Assembly (NCBI GenBank): GCA_019694345.1
Contig: JAIBCA010000110.1
Coordinates: 1-46,773 of the forward strand
Direction of reading: 5' to 3'
Origin: Pyrinomonadaceae bacterium
GTDB taxonomy: Bacteria; Acidobacteriota; Blastocatellia; Pyrinomonadales; Pyrinomonadaceae
Length of the DNA stretch: 46,773 bases
The translations under genes and the position numbers were made by a program. The notes below the pieces were generated by a model. That model searched no databases, had not been told where the DNA came from, and worked only from the letters and a program-made list of their open reading frames with translations. Shown here piece after piece: positions 33,967 to 42,049 of the stretch (its first letter is position 1; each line of letters begins with the position of its first letter).

Positions 33967-35949
33967 TCAGTTTTTGATCTTATATACCCGATATTGGCCC
34001 GATTCCGCTATTACCGAATATTTTTTGAAAAACTCTTCATTTGCTCCTAACGAGTTTCGTTCCTCGGGTGACACGAGCACGTATTCGATCTCATTCTTTC
34101 GCAAATAGAGTTCGGCGACGCCTCCGCCGTCATAGATGCGCTTCGTCTGTTCTTCACGCTCGGCATAATCAATGCCATGCGACGACAAATGGCCGATGTA
34201 TCGCATGAACGAGCGTCGGCCGGTCAAAACAACAGCCGAGTTGTACGTCGGCGCGTTGAGGAACAGGGCATTTGGCGGGGTTTTCGCCTTGATCTGTTCG
34301 GCGAGCCGGACCGCATCCGTGTCAAAGACCCTGATCTTGTTTTGACCGCTCATCGTCCGCCAGACATCAAGTCCGCCGGAAAGCGTCATCGCCAAGACGC
34401 ACGCGACGGCAAGGGCCCTAAACTTGGTCCCGCTTTCCCATATCTTAGCCAGTGCCACGGCGATCAGCGGCAGCGACCCGACGTACCAGTAGATCAGGAC
34501 CTTGATATTGTCCCACTCCCACGGTGCGAGCTTTACGGCATTTGAGACAACGTATAAGAGCAAGAATGGAATATAGAAAAGGAGCAGCGAGCGGGCGTCC
34601 GGCATCGGTTCCGCCTTCATTGAATGTTCGCCGTCTCCTGCCTTCGCAAATGTTAAGACAAGATAGATCCCGGCCGCGATCATCGGGATCACGATCCCGG
34701 TGTTCTTAAGCCAAAACCAGATCACGTTGGCGTCGCCCTTGTCCCAGCCGAAATTCCAACCGATGAACTTGCCGGCCTCGGACGCGCTGCCCGACATCGA
34801 CCATAGCAGTTCGGGTACCGCGATCAACGAGACCCCTATGCCAAAAGCGATCCAATCCCGCCATTTTTCCGTTCGGAACAAGAAGCAAAAACCCGTAACG
34901 ACAAAAAGGACCGCGAGGCTGTGCAGATGGATCAACGGGAGCATGCCGGCAAAAAGCCCGATGATGAAAGGTTTAACAAGTGCTGTGATCGCCGGAGCGT
35001 CGGCTCCTTTATTTTCAATGGCGTCTCCGTCCGCCGGAGCAAATACACGCCAGATATGACCCAGCACCAAAAGTGTGATCGGCATTCCCAGCAACAGGCT
35101 CCGCTGCGTGATAAACAGCACGACCAGCGAATTTCCCCAACGAAATTTCTCTCCGATCGTATAATCCCTCGGAAGATGCCAGATAAATTCCCAAAGGCCC
35201 TTTCCCTGTTCCCAATAGTCCTTCGCGAACCAAACAAAACCGAGTCCGCCGCTGAAGAACAACAGGAACGGTGCGATCCGTCCGGCGAGTTTATTGCCCG
35301 TGAGTTTTATCGTAAACCGTTCGAGAATGACCAGAAGCGAAAATGCCCAGGCAAAATCCTGTATCACCATTGCCCCGCGAACGTCTGCCCCAAGTTTCAT
35401 AAAACCGGCAGTGACGAGATCGGCGATGAATGGGTACGAAAACCTCGCACCCGCAAACGATGGGTTTTGCGGCGGGAAATTGGCTCCGTCCGTAAACCCG
35501 AGGATCGCACCTAGATGGAACGGCAGATCGCCGAGATTATTAGAACCGCCTGTAAATATTCCCGCATCTGTCTGGTACATCGCTTGGCCGAAAAACAACC
35601 AAAAGACGATCGCAAAAAATGCGTAATAACCGAATCCCGTAAATCGTTTAAGGTTGCCGCCCTGGAATTTACCCTTGGCTTTGGCCCAATCGTGTTTGAA
35701 CTCCCGTTTGAACGGCGTCCGCGTCAGTATGATCAGCGGCAGCATCGCGACAGCTACCGCTGCGGCAGATGTCGCTGCATTCAAGCCCAATAGCGACGCC
35801 AGGACAAAACAGACGATCCCGAAGATGCTCGTACCGACAATGCTGCCCGCCGCCAGACGCCACATGAAACGCTCGTCGCTGACGAAAAGGTAGGTCAAGG
35901 CGAGCCCGCCAAAGGAAATGGCGCAAATTAGCAGTATCGAGATCAGCAT
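33967..35949 (-). CDS. Large polytopic membrane protein, GT-C-like, function unknown
   Basis: A 660-residue protein with about 14 hydrophobic helices, a conserved-looking first-loop segment G-D-L-P-F-H-L-G-A-I-L-G-F and a following 'FAGARFSYPFIADLVTAG', and a soluble C-terminal tail of roughly 110 residues ending in Y-R-V-Y-K-I-K-N. The order of helices, an acidic D...H loop and a soluble tail resembles GT-C or YfhO/DUF2298-like lipid-linked sugar transferases, but I cannot name the family. Its ATG abuts the riboflavin synthase stop. Adjacent Agl23 is built alike, so a shared role in glycan or lipid assembly at the periplasmic face is inferred. Confidence 0.6.
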   Translation of the reverse strand: MLISILLICAISFGGLALTYLFVSDERFMWRLAAGSIVGTSIFGIVCFVLASLLGLNAATSAAAVAVAMLPLIILTRTPFKREFKHDWAKAKGKFQGGNLKRFTGFGYYAFFAIVFWLFFGQAMYQTDAGIFTGGSNNLGDLPFHLGAILGFTDGANFPPQNPSFAGARFSYPFIADLVTAGFMKLGADVRGAMVIQDFAWAFSLLVILERFTIKLTGNKLAGRIAPFLLFFSGGLGFVWFAKDYWEQGKGLWEFIWHLPRDYTIGEKFRWGNSLVVLFITQRSLLLGMPITLLVLGHIWRVFAPADGDAIENKGADAPAITALVKPFIIGLFAGMLPLIHLHSLAVLFVVTGFCFLFRTEKWRDWIAFGIGVSLIAVPELLWSMSGSASEAGKFIGWNFGWDKGDANVIWFWLKNTGIVIPMIAAGIYLVLTFAKAGDGEHSMKAEPMPDARSLLLFYIPFLLLYVVSNAVKLAPWEWDNIKVLIYWYVGSLPLIAVALAKIWESGTKFRALAVACVLAMTLSGGLDVWRTMSGQNKIRVFDTDAVRLAEQIKAKTPPNALFLNAPTYNSAVVLTGRRSFMRYIGHLSSHGIDYAEREEQTKRIYDGGGVAELYLRKNEIEYVLVSPEERNSLGANEEFFKKYSVIAESGQYRVYKIKN

Positions 35950-36552
35950 TTAGTTTCCTTTACCGCCAAAACGTACGATATTTTCGACATATTTGGCAAT
36001 CACGTCCGCCTCGAGATTGACTGCGTCGCCGGCCGAGAGTGTCGACAGATCGGTCATTTCCCACGTTTTGGGGATCACGGCGATATCAAAATACGTATCC
36101 TTGAGCTGTGCCACCGTCAAACTTATGCCCTCGACCGCGACGGATCCTTTGTAAACAAGATAGCGTCTGAATTCATGCGGGAACCCGATCCTAACGGTCC
36201 GAAACTCGCCTTCGTCGGTTGATCCGATAAATTCACCTCGGCCGTCAACGTGCCCCTGAACGATGTGCCCGCCGAGCCTCGTTGATGGCGTCACGGCACG
36301 CTCGAGGTTCACTTTCGAACCCACCTTTAGCCGCCCGATCGTAGATCGCTCAAGCGTTTCCGGCGATACATCCGCCGCAAACCTCGTCCGACAGGGGTTA
36401 AGTGCGGTGAGGCAAACACCATTCACTGCGATCGAATCGCCATTTTTGATATCACCCGTGACGACCTCGGCGGCGATCGTGATCCTCACCCCGGCCGAAA
36501 GCTCCTCGATCTCGGCGACACTGCCCAATTCTTCAATTATTCCGGTAAACAT
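35950..36552 (-). CDS. ribE: Riboflavin synthase alpha chain
   Basis: A 200-residue riboflavin synthase. The start M-F-T-G-I-I-E-E is invariant in the family. Two lumazine-binding barrels follow (about 1-88 and 97-185), the second carrying the G-H-I-V-Q-G-H-V-D-G segment that opens the repeat. Two molecules of 6,7-dimethyl-8-ribityllumazine are dismutated to riboflavin and a pyrimidine by a cytosolic trimer. The ATG overlaps the stop of the Kir channel gene by one base (TAATG). No other rib gene is in the window, so it is separated from the rest of the pathway and sits, oddly, in a membrane-protein operon. Confidence 0.95.
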   Translation of the reverse strand: MFTGIIEELGSVAEIEELSAGVRITIAAEVVTGDIKNGDSIAVNGVCLTALNPCRTRFAADVSPETLERSTIGRLKVGSKVNLERAVTPSTRLGGHIVQGHVDGRGEFIGSTDEGEFRTVRIGFPHEFRRYLVYKGSVAVEGISLTVAQLKDTYFDIAVIPKTWEMTDLSTLSAGDAVNLEADVIAKYVENIVRFGGKGN

Positions 36553-37463
36553 TATTCCTCCGCCGGTTCAATGCTCGAGAGTCGCCGAATGTCGATCGAG
36601 ATCGGTGCGCCCTCGGGCACTTCGCGATAAATACTCACAAACTTCTTGCCGAATCTGATCTGACCCGGTTTATAGGACGTTCGCGTGTGGACGACCTGCG
36701 CAAAGGTCTCGTCGATCGCCGAGATCAATATCAATATCTCAGCATCAGCCCGCATGAGGTCCTCGTGCGTAAGTCCCGATAGCGGCGAATCCGGCGTGAT
36801 CGGATGAACGACCGTCCACGACAGCGGAAAGAATGAAACCTTGCGCCGCTCTAGTTCCAAAAGGTCAAACCGCCTGACCGGGCGTCCATTTTCCGCAACT
36901 AGCCTCGAAAACATCACCTGCGCCGTAACTTCGATCAGTTGATTATTTCGACCATTTACTAAACGAAACATCAGTCCCGTCATACCTCGGTAGGGTGCGA
37001 CAACGGCGACATCGCTGTAGATAAGGCGCGCTGTCGGACGGGCAAAGCGTGCGAAGACAAGACCCGTGATCAGCGCGTTGACCAAAAGGCTGTAGTACGA
37101 TTCTACCGTTACCAGCAAATTTGGAATAATGCCGACGGGATGGATCGTGCCGTAACCGATGGTCGCGAATGTTTGTACGCTGAAGAAAAATCCGCGAACA
37201 AAAAGACTCTGTGTAGGATCGGCTGAGGTATCTACCAGGGCCGTATCGCCGAATGCCGCGTAGGCCAACCCGAAAACGACATTGCTGACAAAGTAAATGG
37301 CGAGCAGCAGCGACAGGAACGTCCGCCACTTCATTTCCAAAAAGACGTGAAATAGATTTAGCGAGGAAAGGAACGGCAAACCCGATCGTTGAACGTTGAA
37401 CGACCCATCAGGATTAAGCAGCCGCTGTCGGCTCTGTCCCGAGACGATCGAACCGAACCCCAG
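36552..37463 (-). CDS. Inward-rectifier (Kir/KirBac) potassium channel, probable CTG start
   Basis: The frame encodes an outer helix (M-K-W-R-T-F-L-S-L-L-L), a pore helix with selectivity filter T-I-G-Y-G, an inner helix ('LLVNALITGLVFARFARPT') and the immunoglobulin-like cytoplasmic domain of Kir channels ('LSWTVVHPITPDSPL' is typical). The first standard start codon, TTG at 37379, would delete the conserved slide-helix approach. Upstream in the same frame lies R-L-L-N-P-D-G-S-F-N-V-Q-R, a clear Kir hallmark. No ATG, GTG or TTG exists between this and the in-frame stop further up, but a CTG at 37461-37463 follows GAGGAG with six bases' spacing. I therefore start at CTG (303 residues). A sequencing indel is the alternative. 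Confidence 0.8.
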   Translation of the reverse strand: MGFGSIVSGQSRQRLLNPDGSFNVQRSGLPFLSSLNLFHVFLEMKWRTFLSLLLAIYFVSNVVFGLAYAAFGDTALVDTSADPTQSLFVRGFFFSVQTFATIGYGTIHPVGIIPNLLVTVESYYSLLVNALITGLVFARFARPTARLIYSDVAVVAPYRGMTGLMFRLVNGRNNQLIEVTAQVMFSRLVAENGRPVRRFDLLELERRKVSFFPLSWTVVHPITPDSPLSGLTHEDLMRADAEILILISAIDETFAQVVHTRTSYKPGQIRFGKKFVSIYREVPEGAPISIDIRRLSSIEPAEE

Positions 37464-37542
37464 ATCGCGCTCCTCGCCCTCGGGCGAGACGTCCGAACCT
37501 GTTGATAACTCAGTGGTTTCTGTGGGTACGCTGATACACTGG

Positions 37543-37572
37543 ATTATAACGACCGCCCGCCTGAATTGTAAA
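37543..37572 (-). promoter_or_regulatory. Sigma-70 promoter for the Kir-ribE operon
   Basis: On the minus strand TTTACA (37567-37572, one mismatch to TTGACA) is followed after 18 bases by a perfect TATAAT (37543-37548). The expected transcription start, about 37536, leaves a leader of about 70 bases to the proposed CTG start at 37463. It also shows that translation must start downstream of about 37536. Confidence 0.65.
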
Positions 37573-37615
37573 AGTCATTTGGTTTTTGCCTGGTAAAAAT
37601 GGTGAAATACCCTTT

Positions 37616-38182
37616 ATGGCAAAAGATGCTGGAGCTCAGGAACAACCGCCGAAACTCAGGATGACCGCCGACGGCGGCCCCGATATCGGTTCACTTGCGG
37701 ACATCCTTGAGTGGTTTCTGAACTACGACGAACGCGTGGCTCGTGTGCGGCTGCCGTACGTTGACCAGATCTTTCAGTGGAAACAGCAGGATGACAAGGT
37801 CAACGGCGTCGCGATATATCCCTTCGACAATGCCGAGGCCCGATTTGCCGTCGGCGCGTTTCAGGCCTTGGCGGAAAATGATTCCGAACCGAAACTGAAC
37901 GCCTGGATCACGGACATTCTCAATGCACTTCAGGATGCCAGATCGGCAAGGATCGAATTAACAGACGCTTACGGGCTTGATGATGATCATGAACTTTCGG
38001 CGATCCAGAAAGCCGACAAACTGACCACAATGGTCGAGCGGCGCATGTATCTGACCAGCTCGTGGATCGAGAACCTTTGTACGGCCGAAGCCAGATTTCT
38101 TGGTTGGATCTATCAGGAAATGTACGGAATACCCTTCACGCCGACCGCTCCGCCCGACGAAACGTCGGCTGACGCCCAATGA
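37616..38182 (+). CDS. Uncharacterised soluble protein
   Basis: A 188-residue acidic protein from the ATG at 37616 (GGTGA ten bases upstream; a TTG ten codons earlier is less likely). No signal peptide, membrane segment or known motif was found. The sequence is mostly helical in appearance, with heptad-like stretches such as 'IQKADKLTTMVERRMYLTSSW' (about 139-159) and several Trp (W-F-L-N-Y, W-I-T-D-I, W-I-E-N-L, W-I-Y-Q-E), and a Pro-rich tail. It diverges from the Kir operon, and its stop codon abuts that of the convergent GT2 gene. It seems a real gene by codon use and its signals; I do not recognise the family. Confidence 0.7.
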   Translation: MAKDAGAQEQPPKLRMTADGGPDIGSLADILEWFLNYDERVARVRLPYVDQIFQWKQQDDKVNGVAIYPFDNAEARFAVGAFQALAENDSEPKLNAWITDILNALQDARSARIELTDAYGLDDDHELSAIQKADKLTTMVERRMYLTSSWIENLCTAEARFLGWIYQEMYGIPFTPTAPPDETSADAQ

Positions 38183-39223
38183 TCAATCCGGCGTTTCGGA
38201 CGGCAATGTCCGAGGCACGAATGCGATCTCATCCGGGCGGTGCATGCGGTAATGACGCAACAATCTGCGTGGGGCGAGTCGTGCAAGCCACGCGATCGTC
38301 CTCAGTTTCATCGATGGCCGAATATTGTTTGCCTCTGCAAATGAGCGGTACGCGTTTCGAAAATCCTCGTTCAGCAGGTAAGCCTTGCCATACTCGACCC
38401 GCAACTCAGACCGAAGTCGCGTGAGCATTGTGTCCACCACGGCGACTTCTTGTTCATTGAGTTCGATCGTATTTTTGACCCGCCCTAGCACATCGATCTC
38501 TCGCTCGACACGGCTCACGGAATCTCCGGACAAACTCTGAAGGTGTACGCGATATTTGAGCAAAGGCTTTCGTTGATAACCTATCTTTGAACCGGTCTTC
38601 ACCATTCTCACCCATAAATGAAAATCGTGTGCCTTGGTTCGCTCGTGTTCAAACAGCCCCGCACGCTCGAGCGCGGCCTTGTACGCGATCGTGCCCGAAG
38701 TGATCACATTACACGAATAATCCAGCAGCGACAGGGCGGTGACCTCGCCCGTCGAGGGAGCACCCTCCATGAACGTCTTTCGCATCACCGACCTCATTCC
38801 GAACTGGAATGCGTCGCAGTAAACCATATCGTAACCGCGGCCCAGAAATGCGACCTGTGAGGCCAGAAACTCCGGCAGCCAGATATCGTCGCCGTCGAGA
38901 AATGCGATGATCTCGCCTCGAGCGTGGCGGATCGCGGTGTTTCGCGCCGCACCTGCACCGAGGCCGGGCTGTGTGATGTATATCAGGTCCTGTCGAAAGG
39001 TGTTTATCGCCCGTTCAAATGCTGGGGTATCCGGCGACCCGTCATTGACGACTATGACCTCGTAGTCGCGGTATTTCTGATCGGCGACGGATTTGAGCGT
39101 ATCGGCGATAAATTCGGCAACATTGTAGGCCGGGATCACGATACTGACCTTTGGCGCCCACGAGTACACATTTCGCCCGACAGATATCTTCTCTCCAATG
39201 CCTTTGTGGTCCGTGGTCTGCAT
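38183..39223 (-). CDS. Glycosyltransferase family 2 protein
   Basis: A 346-residue GT-A enzyme. The nucleotide-binding start V-S-I-V-I-P-A-Y-N-V (27-36), V-V-N-D-G-S (58-63) and the metal-binding D-G-D-D (110-113, in A-F-L-D-G-D-D-I-W) are all present. The C-terminal third is helical, with a TPR-like segment ('YLLNEDFRNAYRSFAEAN'), perhaps for protein contact. It has no transmembrane helix. It is the last gene of the ligase operon, three bases after the second GT2, and should add a sugar from a nucleotide donor in the cytoplasm; the donor is unknown. Confidence 0.9.
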   Translation of the reverse strand: MQTTDHKGIGEKISVGRNVYSWAPKVSIVIPAYNVAEFIADTLKSVADQKYRDYEVIVVNDGSPDTPAFERAINTFRQDLIYITQPGLGAGAARNTAIRHARGEIIAFLDGDDIWLPEFLASQVAFLGRGYDMVYCDAFQFGMRSVMRKTFMEGAPSTGEVTALSLLDYSCNVITSGTIAYKAALERAGLFEHERTKAHDFHLWVRMVKTGSKIGYQRKPLLKYRVHLQSLSGDSVSRVEREIDVLGRVKNTIELNEQEVAVVDTMLTRLRSELRVEYGKAYLLNEDFRNAYRSFAEANNIRPSMKLRTIAWLARLAPRRLLRHYRMHRPDEIAFVPRTLPSETPD

Positions 39224-39226
39224 TCG

Positions 39227-40384
39227 TCAACGGGATTCGCGGATCGGTTCCCAGGTCACCACGCGTTCGCCGCGGATGAATCTGAAAAACGCTATCGCCG
39301 AGGCAAGATTAGCCAATACAAAATAAAGCGGGATCGCCAGCAAGGTTATCCGGCGGCCGGCGCGCTCGACCAGCCAACCGAGAAATGCGGCCGCATACAC
39401 ACCGACCTGCCCAAGCAGCAAAATGTCCCAAAACACATTGCGGCCGGCCAAAAAAAGGTTTGTGATCAGAATCAACGCTAATATCAGCGGCACGCAATAA
39501 CGCAGAAGCTTATGCGAGATCATTTGAATCGCATAAAACCCGCTCTTGAACGGATTTAACATATCGGCATTTCGCCAGAGGTCGGTGTAGGTCTGCGATA
39601 TCACCCGGACGCGCATCCTGAATTCCTCGTGGGTTCGCTGATTGGTGTGCTCATAGCAAACCGCGTCCGGCTCAAAGATGCTCCGCAGTCCTTGTCTGTA
39701 AAGCTCGGTACAAATAAGAAAATCGGAGCACGCCTCGGCGTACATCGGGCGATATGCCGAACGGCGAACGGCGTAAAGACAGCCGGAGGCTCCGATCAGC
39801 GAACACGCACGGCTCTCGGAGATCTTCAAAAAGGTCTCGTAATTCCAATAGCTCTGGGCTCCGGTCCCGACATTGGTCTCGCCCTTGTCAAGATAGACCA
39901 ATCGGCCGGCGACACATCCGACCGTATCGTCGGCAAACGCCGGCAGCACCTTGCGCAGAACATCCGGTGAATATTCGGTTGTCGCGTCAGAAAAGAGGAC
40001 GATCTCGCCGGTAGCCGTCGCGACGGCATTGTTCTGAGTTACCGTTTTGCCGAGCCGCCCCTCTTGCCGAAAGAGCCTCACGCCGAAATGTTCGTGTTCC
40101 TTGACGATCGCGTCGGTACGATCGGTCGACCCGTCCGACGCCACCAGTATCTCAAGTTTCTCTTTCGGATACTCGATCGCCAGCGTGTTCGCAAGTTTCT
40201 CGGCGATCGCGGATTCTTCGTTGAACGCGGTGATCAGGATCGTAACTGATGGTTCGATCTCACCTCGCACGACCGGTCGGGCGAGTATCAGGCCGGCAAC
40301 GTAAACGACCAGCGGATAGCCGACGTACACGTACACCAACCCCCCGATGCTGAGCCAAAACAGAATTTCTGCCGCTGTCGTCAT
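39227..40384 (-). CDS. Membrane-associated glycosyltransferase family 2 protein
   Basis: A 385-residue GT2 with an N-terminal helix (about 3-33), a GT-A catalytic domain (V-T-I-L-I-T-A-F-N-E-E near 47-57, S-D-G-S-T-D, F-S-D-A-T-T as the metal site) and three to four C-terminal helices. This topology, with the acceptor motif-like Q-T-Y-T-D-L-W-R-N before the helices, is that of processive or membrane-delivered transferases similar to poly-GlcNAc synthases. Its ATG overlaps the ligase gene's TGA (ATGA). It may build or extend the polymer handled by the adjacent ligase-type protein. Confidence 0.88.
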   Translation of the reverse strand: MTTAAEILFWLSIGGLVYVYVGYPLVVYVAGLILARPVVRGEIEPSVTILITAFNEESAIAEKLANTLAIEYPKEKLEILVASDGSTDRTDAIVKEHEHFGVRLFRQEGRLGKTVTQNNAVATATGEIVLFSDATTEYSPDVLRKVLPAFADDTVGCVAGRLVYLDKGETNVGTGAQSYWNYETFLKISESRACSLIGASGCLYAVRRSAYRPMYAEACSDFLICTELYRQGLRSIFEPDAVCYEHTNQRTHEEFRMRVRVISQTYTDLWRNADMLNPFKSGFYAIQMISHKLLRYCVPLILALILITNLFLAGRNVFWDILLLGQVGVYAAAFLGWLVERAGRRITLLAIPLYFVLANLASAIAFFRFIRGERVVTWEPIRESR

Positions 40385-41979
40385 TTCGCCTCAGCCGGCC
40401 GCCATTCCCACAGCGGCCTTGCCTGCACGTCCTCCTTCAACCCATTCTCGATCGAATAACACCGTCTGAACGCAACCGCATAAGCGATCAAATAGTAAAT
40501 GAACCAATTATACGCGACCGAGGCAAAGAAACTAGACACCATATAGCCGACGATACTCGCCTGTAATCCGATCGCCATATAGTAATACCAACCGAGATCG
40601 CCTTTGTCGAATAACAATCGCTCGATGGCACCGAGCTTTCTGAACGGGCTCACCATGAATATCAGGTAAGCCGCCAGCCCGAGAAGCCCGAGTTCGGATG
40701 AAACCTGTGTGAACGCATTATGCGACTGTAGATTATGGACGCCGACGATCGGAAAATTACCAATGCCTATCCCCCAGGGATTTCGGGCGGTGATCAGCAG
40801 TGAGCGCATCAGTAACTCTTTTCGCTGGTCGCTCGACCCTACCGGATCAAGTCCCGGGATAAAGATCGACAGCATTCGCAGCCCATAATTGCCGGGTGCC
40901 GCAAGGATCGTGACGGCCCCGACAAAGAGTGTCACGATCGTCACGTTCAACCGGTGCTTTCGGCCGAGTTTCCATGCAAGCATACCGCCAACGACGAGCA
41001 GGCCGATAAATCCGCCGCGGGAGAATGTGACCATGTTGCCGCCAACAAACAGGAGAGCACATCCGAAGAATGCGTAACGCGCAAGTTTGGACCTGCTGAC
41101 GATCCCGAGTGCAATGACGAGCGGCGTCATCATCACAAGGTGCATCGCCATTTCGTTGGGATTGCCGAACATTCCCTTAACATCCACGCCGACCCGATAC
41201 GACTCAACGGTAAACTCACCCTTGATGTACATGTCGAGCGCCGAAAATGAAAGATACAACGCGATCGTGATCGACAGCCACATCAGGCCCATGAGCCGCC
41301 TTCTGGTTCGCACCACGTTCACCAAAACGACGAATATGACGACCGCCTTGATGAACGGGTCGTTGAATGTTTCCCATGCAACTGCCGGATCGCGGGCGAT
41401 CGGCATAGTTATTACCGCAAGCGCGGTCATCGCCAATATTGCCTTGACCTCGGTTGAGAGCATCGTCAGATTGCTCTCGGTCGCGAGTTGAGCCGGAATG
41501 TAGATCGCCAGCGTCGCAAGTGCGAAATAGAACGCCGTTGCCGATAGAAACGAAAGCGACGAGATCAATTCATAAGGACGAAATAGAACTAGTACCGAAA
41601 AAATAAAGAGCCCCACGTACGTGAACGTGTGGCCATTTCGCACAAGCCAGCGCTCTTTTGCGAGGAGTTTGGCGTCCTTTTGCTGTTTACGCTCGCGGCG
41701 CGGGGTTACCTCGCCCTTCGGTCCTTCTTCAGATCCTTGCGTACTGATCTCAAAGGTCGGCTCGTCCGAAAATAGGTCACCGTTTTCGGCACTCGGCAAC
41801 TCAGGTTCGTCGAAGCGGCGCAGATCTGCGACCTCACGTTCCACCTCAGGTTCATCCACCTGATTAAGCATTGCCGACGGTCTCAGCGTCGAAGGGCCGC
41901 CTTGTACCGAACTGTCATCAGCGGTTTTGTGCGATGCGAGCGGCTTGTAGTCACGGCTTTTTGAACTTTCGGTGGGCAT
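40381..41979 (-). CDS. O-antigen ligase/polymerase family (WaaL/Wzy) membrane protein
   Basis: A 532-residue protein. After a long hydrophilic N-terminus (about 1-115, rich in Glu, Asp and Ser, ending in a basic stretch) come about 12 helices. The large periplasmic loop carries the Wzy_C signature N-P-W-G-I-G-I-G-N-F followed by 'HNAFTQVSSELGLLGLAAYL', whose His and Arg residues serve in glycan transfer. Such proteins join lipid-linked glycans to one another (Wzy) or to lipid A or proteins (WaaL/PglL). The N-terminal extension is far longer than usual and looks disordered. The start ATG has no clear Shine-Dalgarno. It lies 70 nt after the sigma-like gene. Confidence 0.85.
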   Translation of the reverse strand: MPTESSKSRDYKPLASHKTADDSSVQGGPSTLRPSAMLNQVDEPEVEREVADLRRFDEPELPSAENGDLFSDEPTFEISTQGSEEGPKGEVTPRRERKQQKDAKLLAKERWLVRNGHTFTYVGLFIFSVLVLFRPYELISSLSFLSATAFYFALATLAIYIPAQLATESNLTMLSTEVKAILAMTALAVITMPIARDPAVAWETFNDPFIKAVVIFVVLVNVVRTRRRLMGLMWLSITIALYLSFSALDMYIKGEFTVESYRVGVDVKGMFGNPNEMAMHLVMMTPLVIALGIVSRSKLARYAFFGCALLFVGGNMVTFSRGGFIGLLVVGGMLAWKLGRKHRLNVTIVTLFVGAVTILAAPGNYGLRMLSIFIPGLDPVGSSDQRKELLMRSLLITARNPWGIGIGNFPIVGVHNLQSHNAFTQVSSELGLLGLAAYLIFMVSPFRKLGAIERLLFDKGDLGWYYYMAIGLQASIVGYMVSSFFASVAYNWFIYYLIAYAVAFRRCYSIENGLKEDVQARPLWEWRPAEAK

Positions 41980-42049
41980 TTTTGGTTACCGGTATTCGTC
42001 GTTAGAATACCCAAGTTCGCATACCGTTGTATACGGCAGGTCGGCAAGA

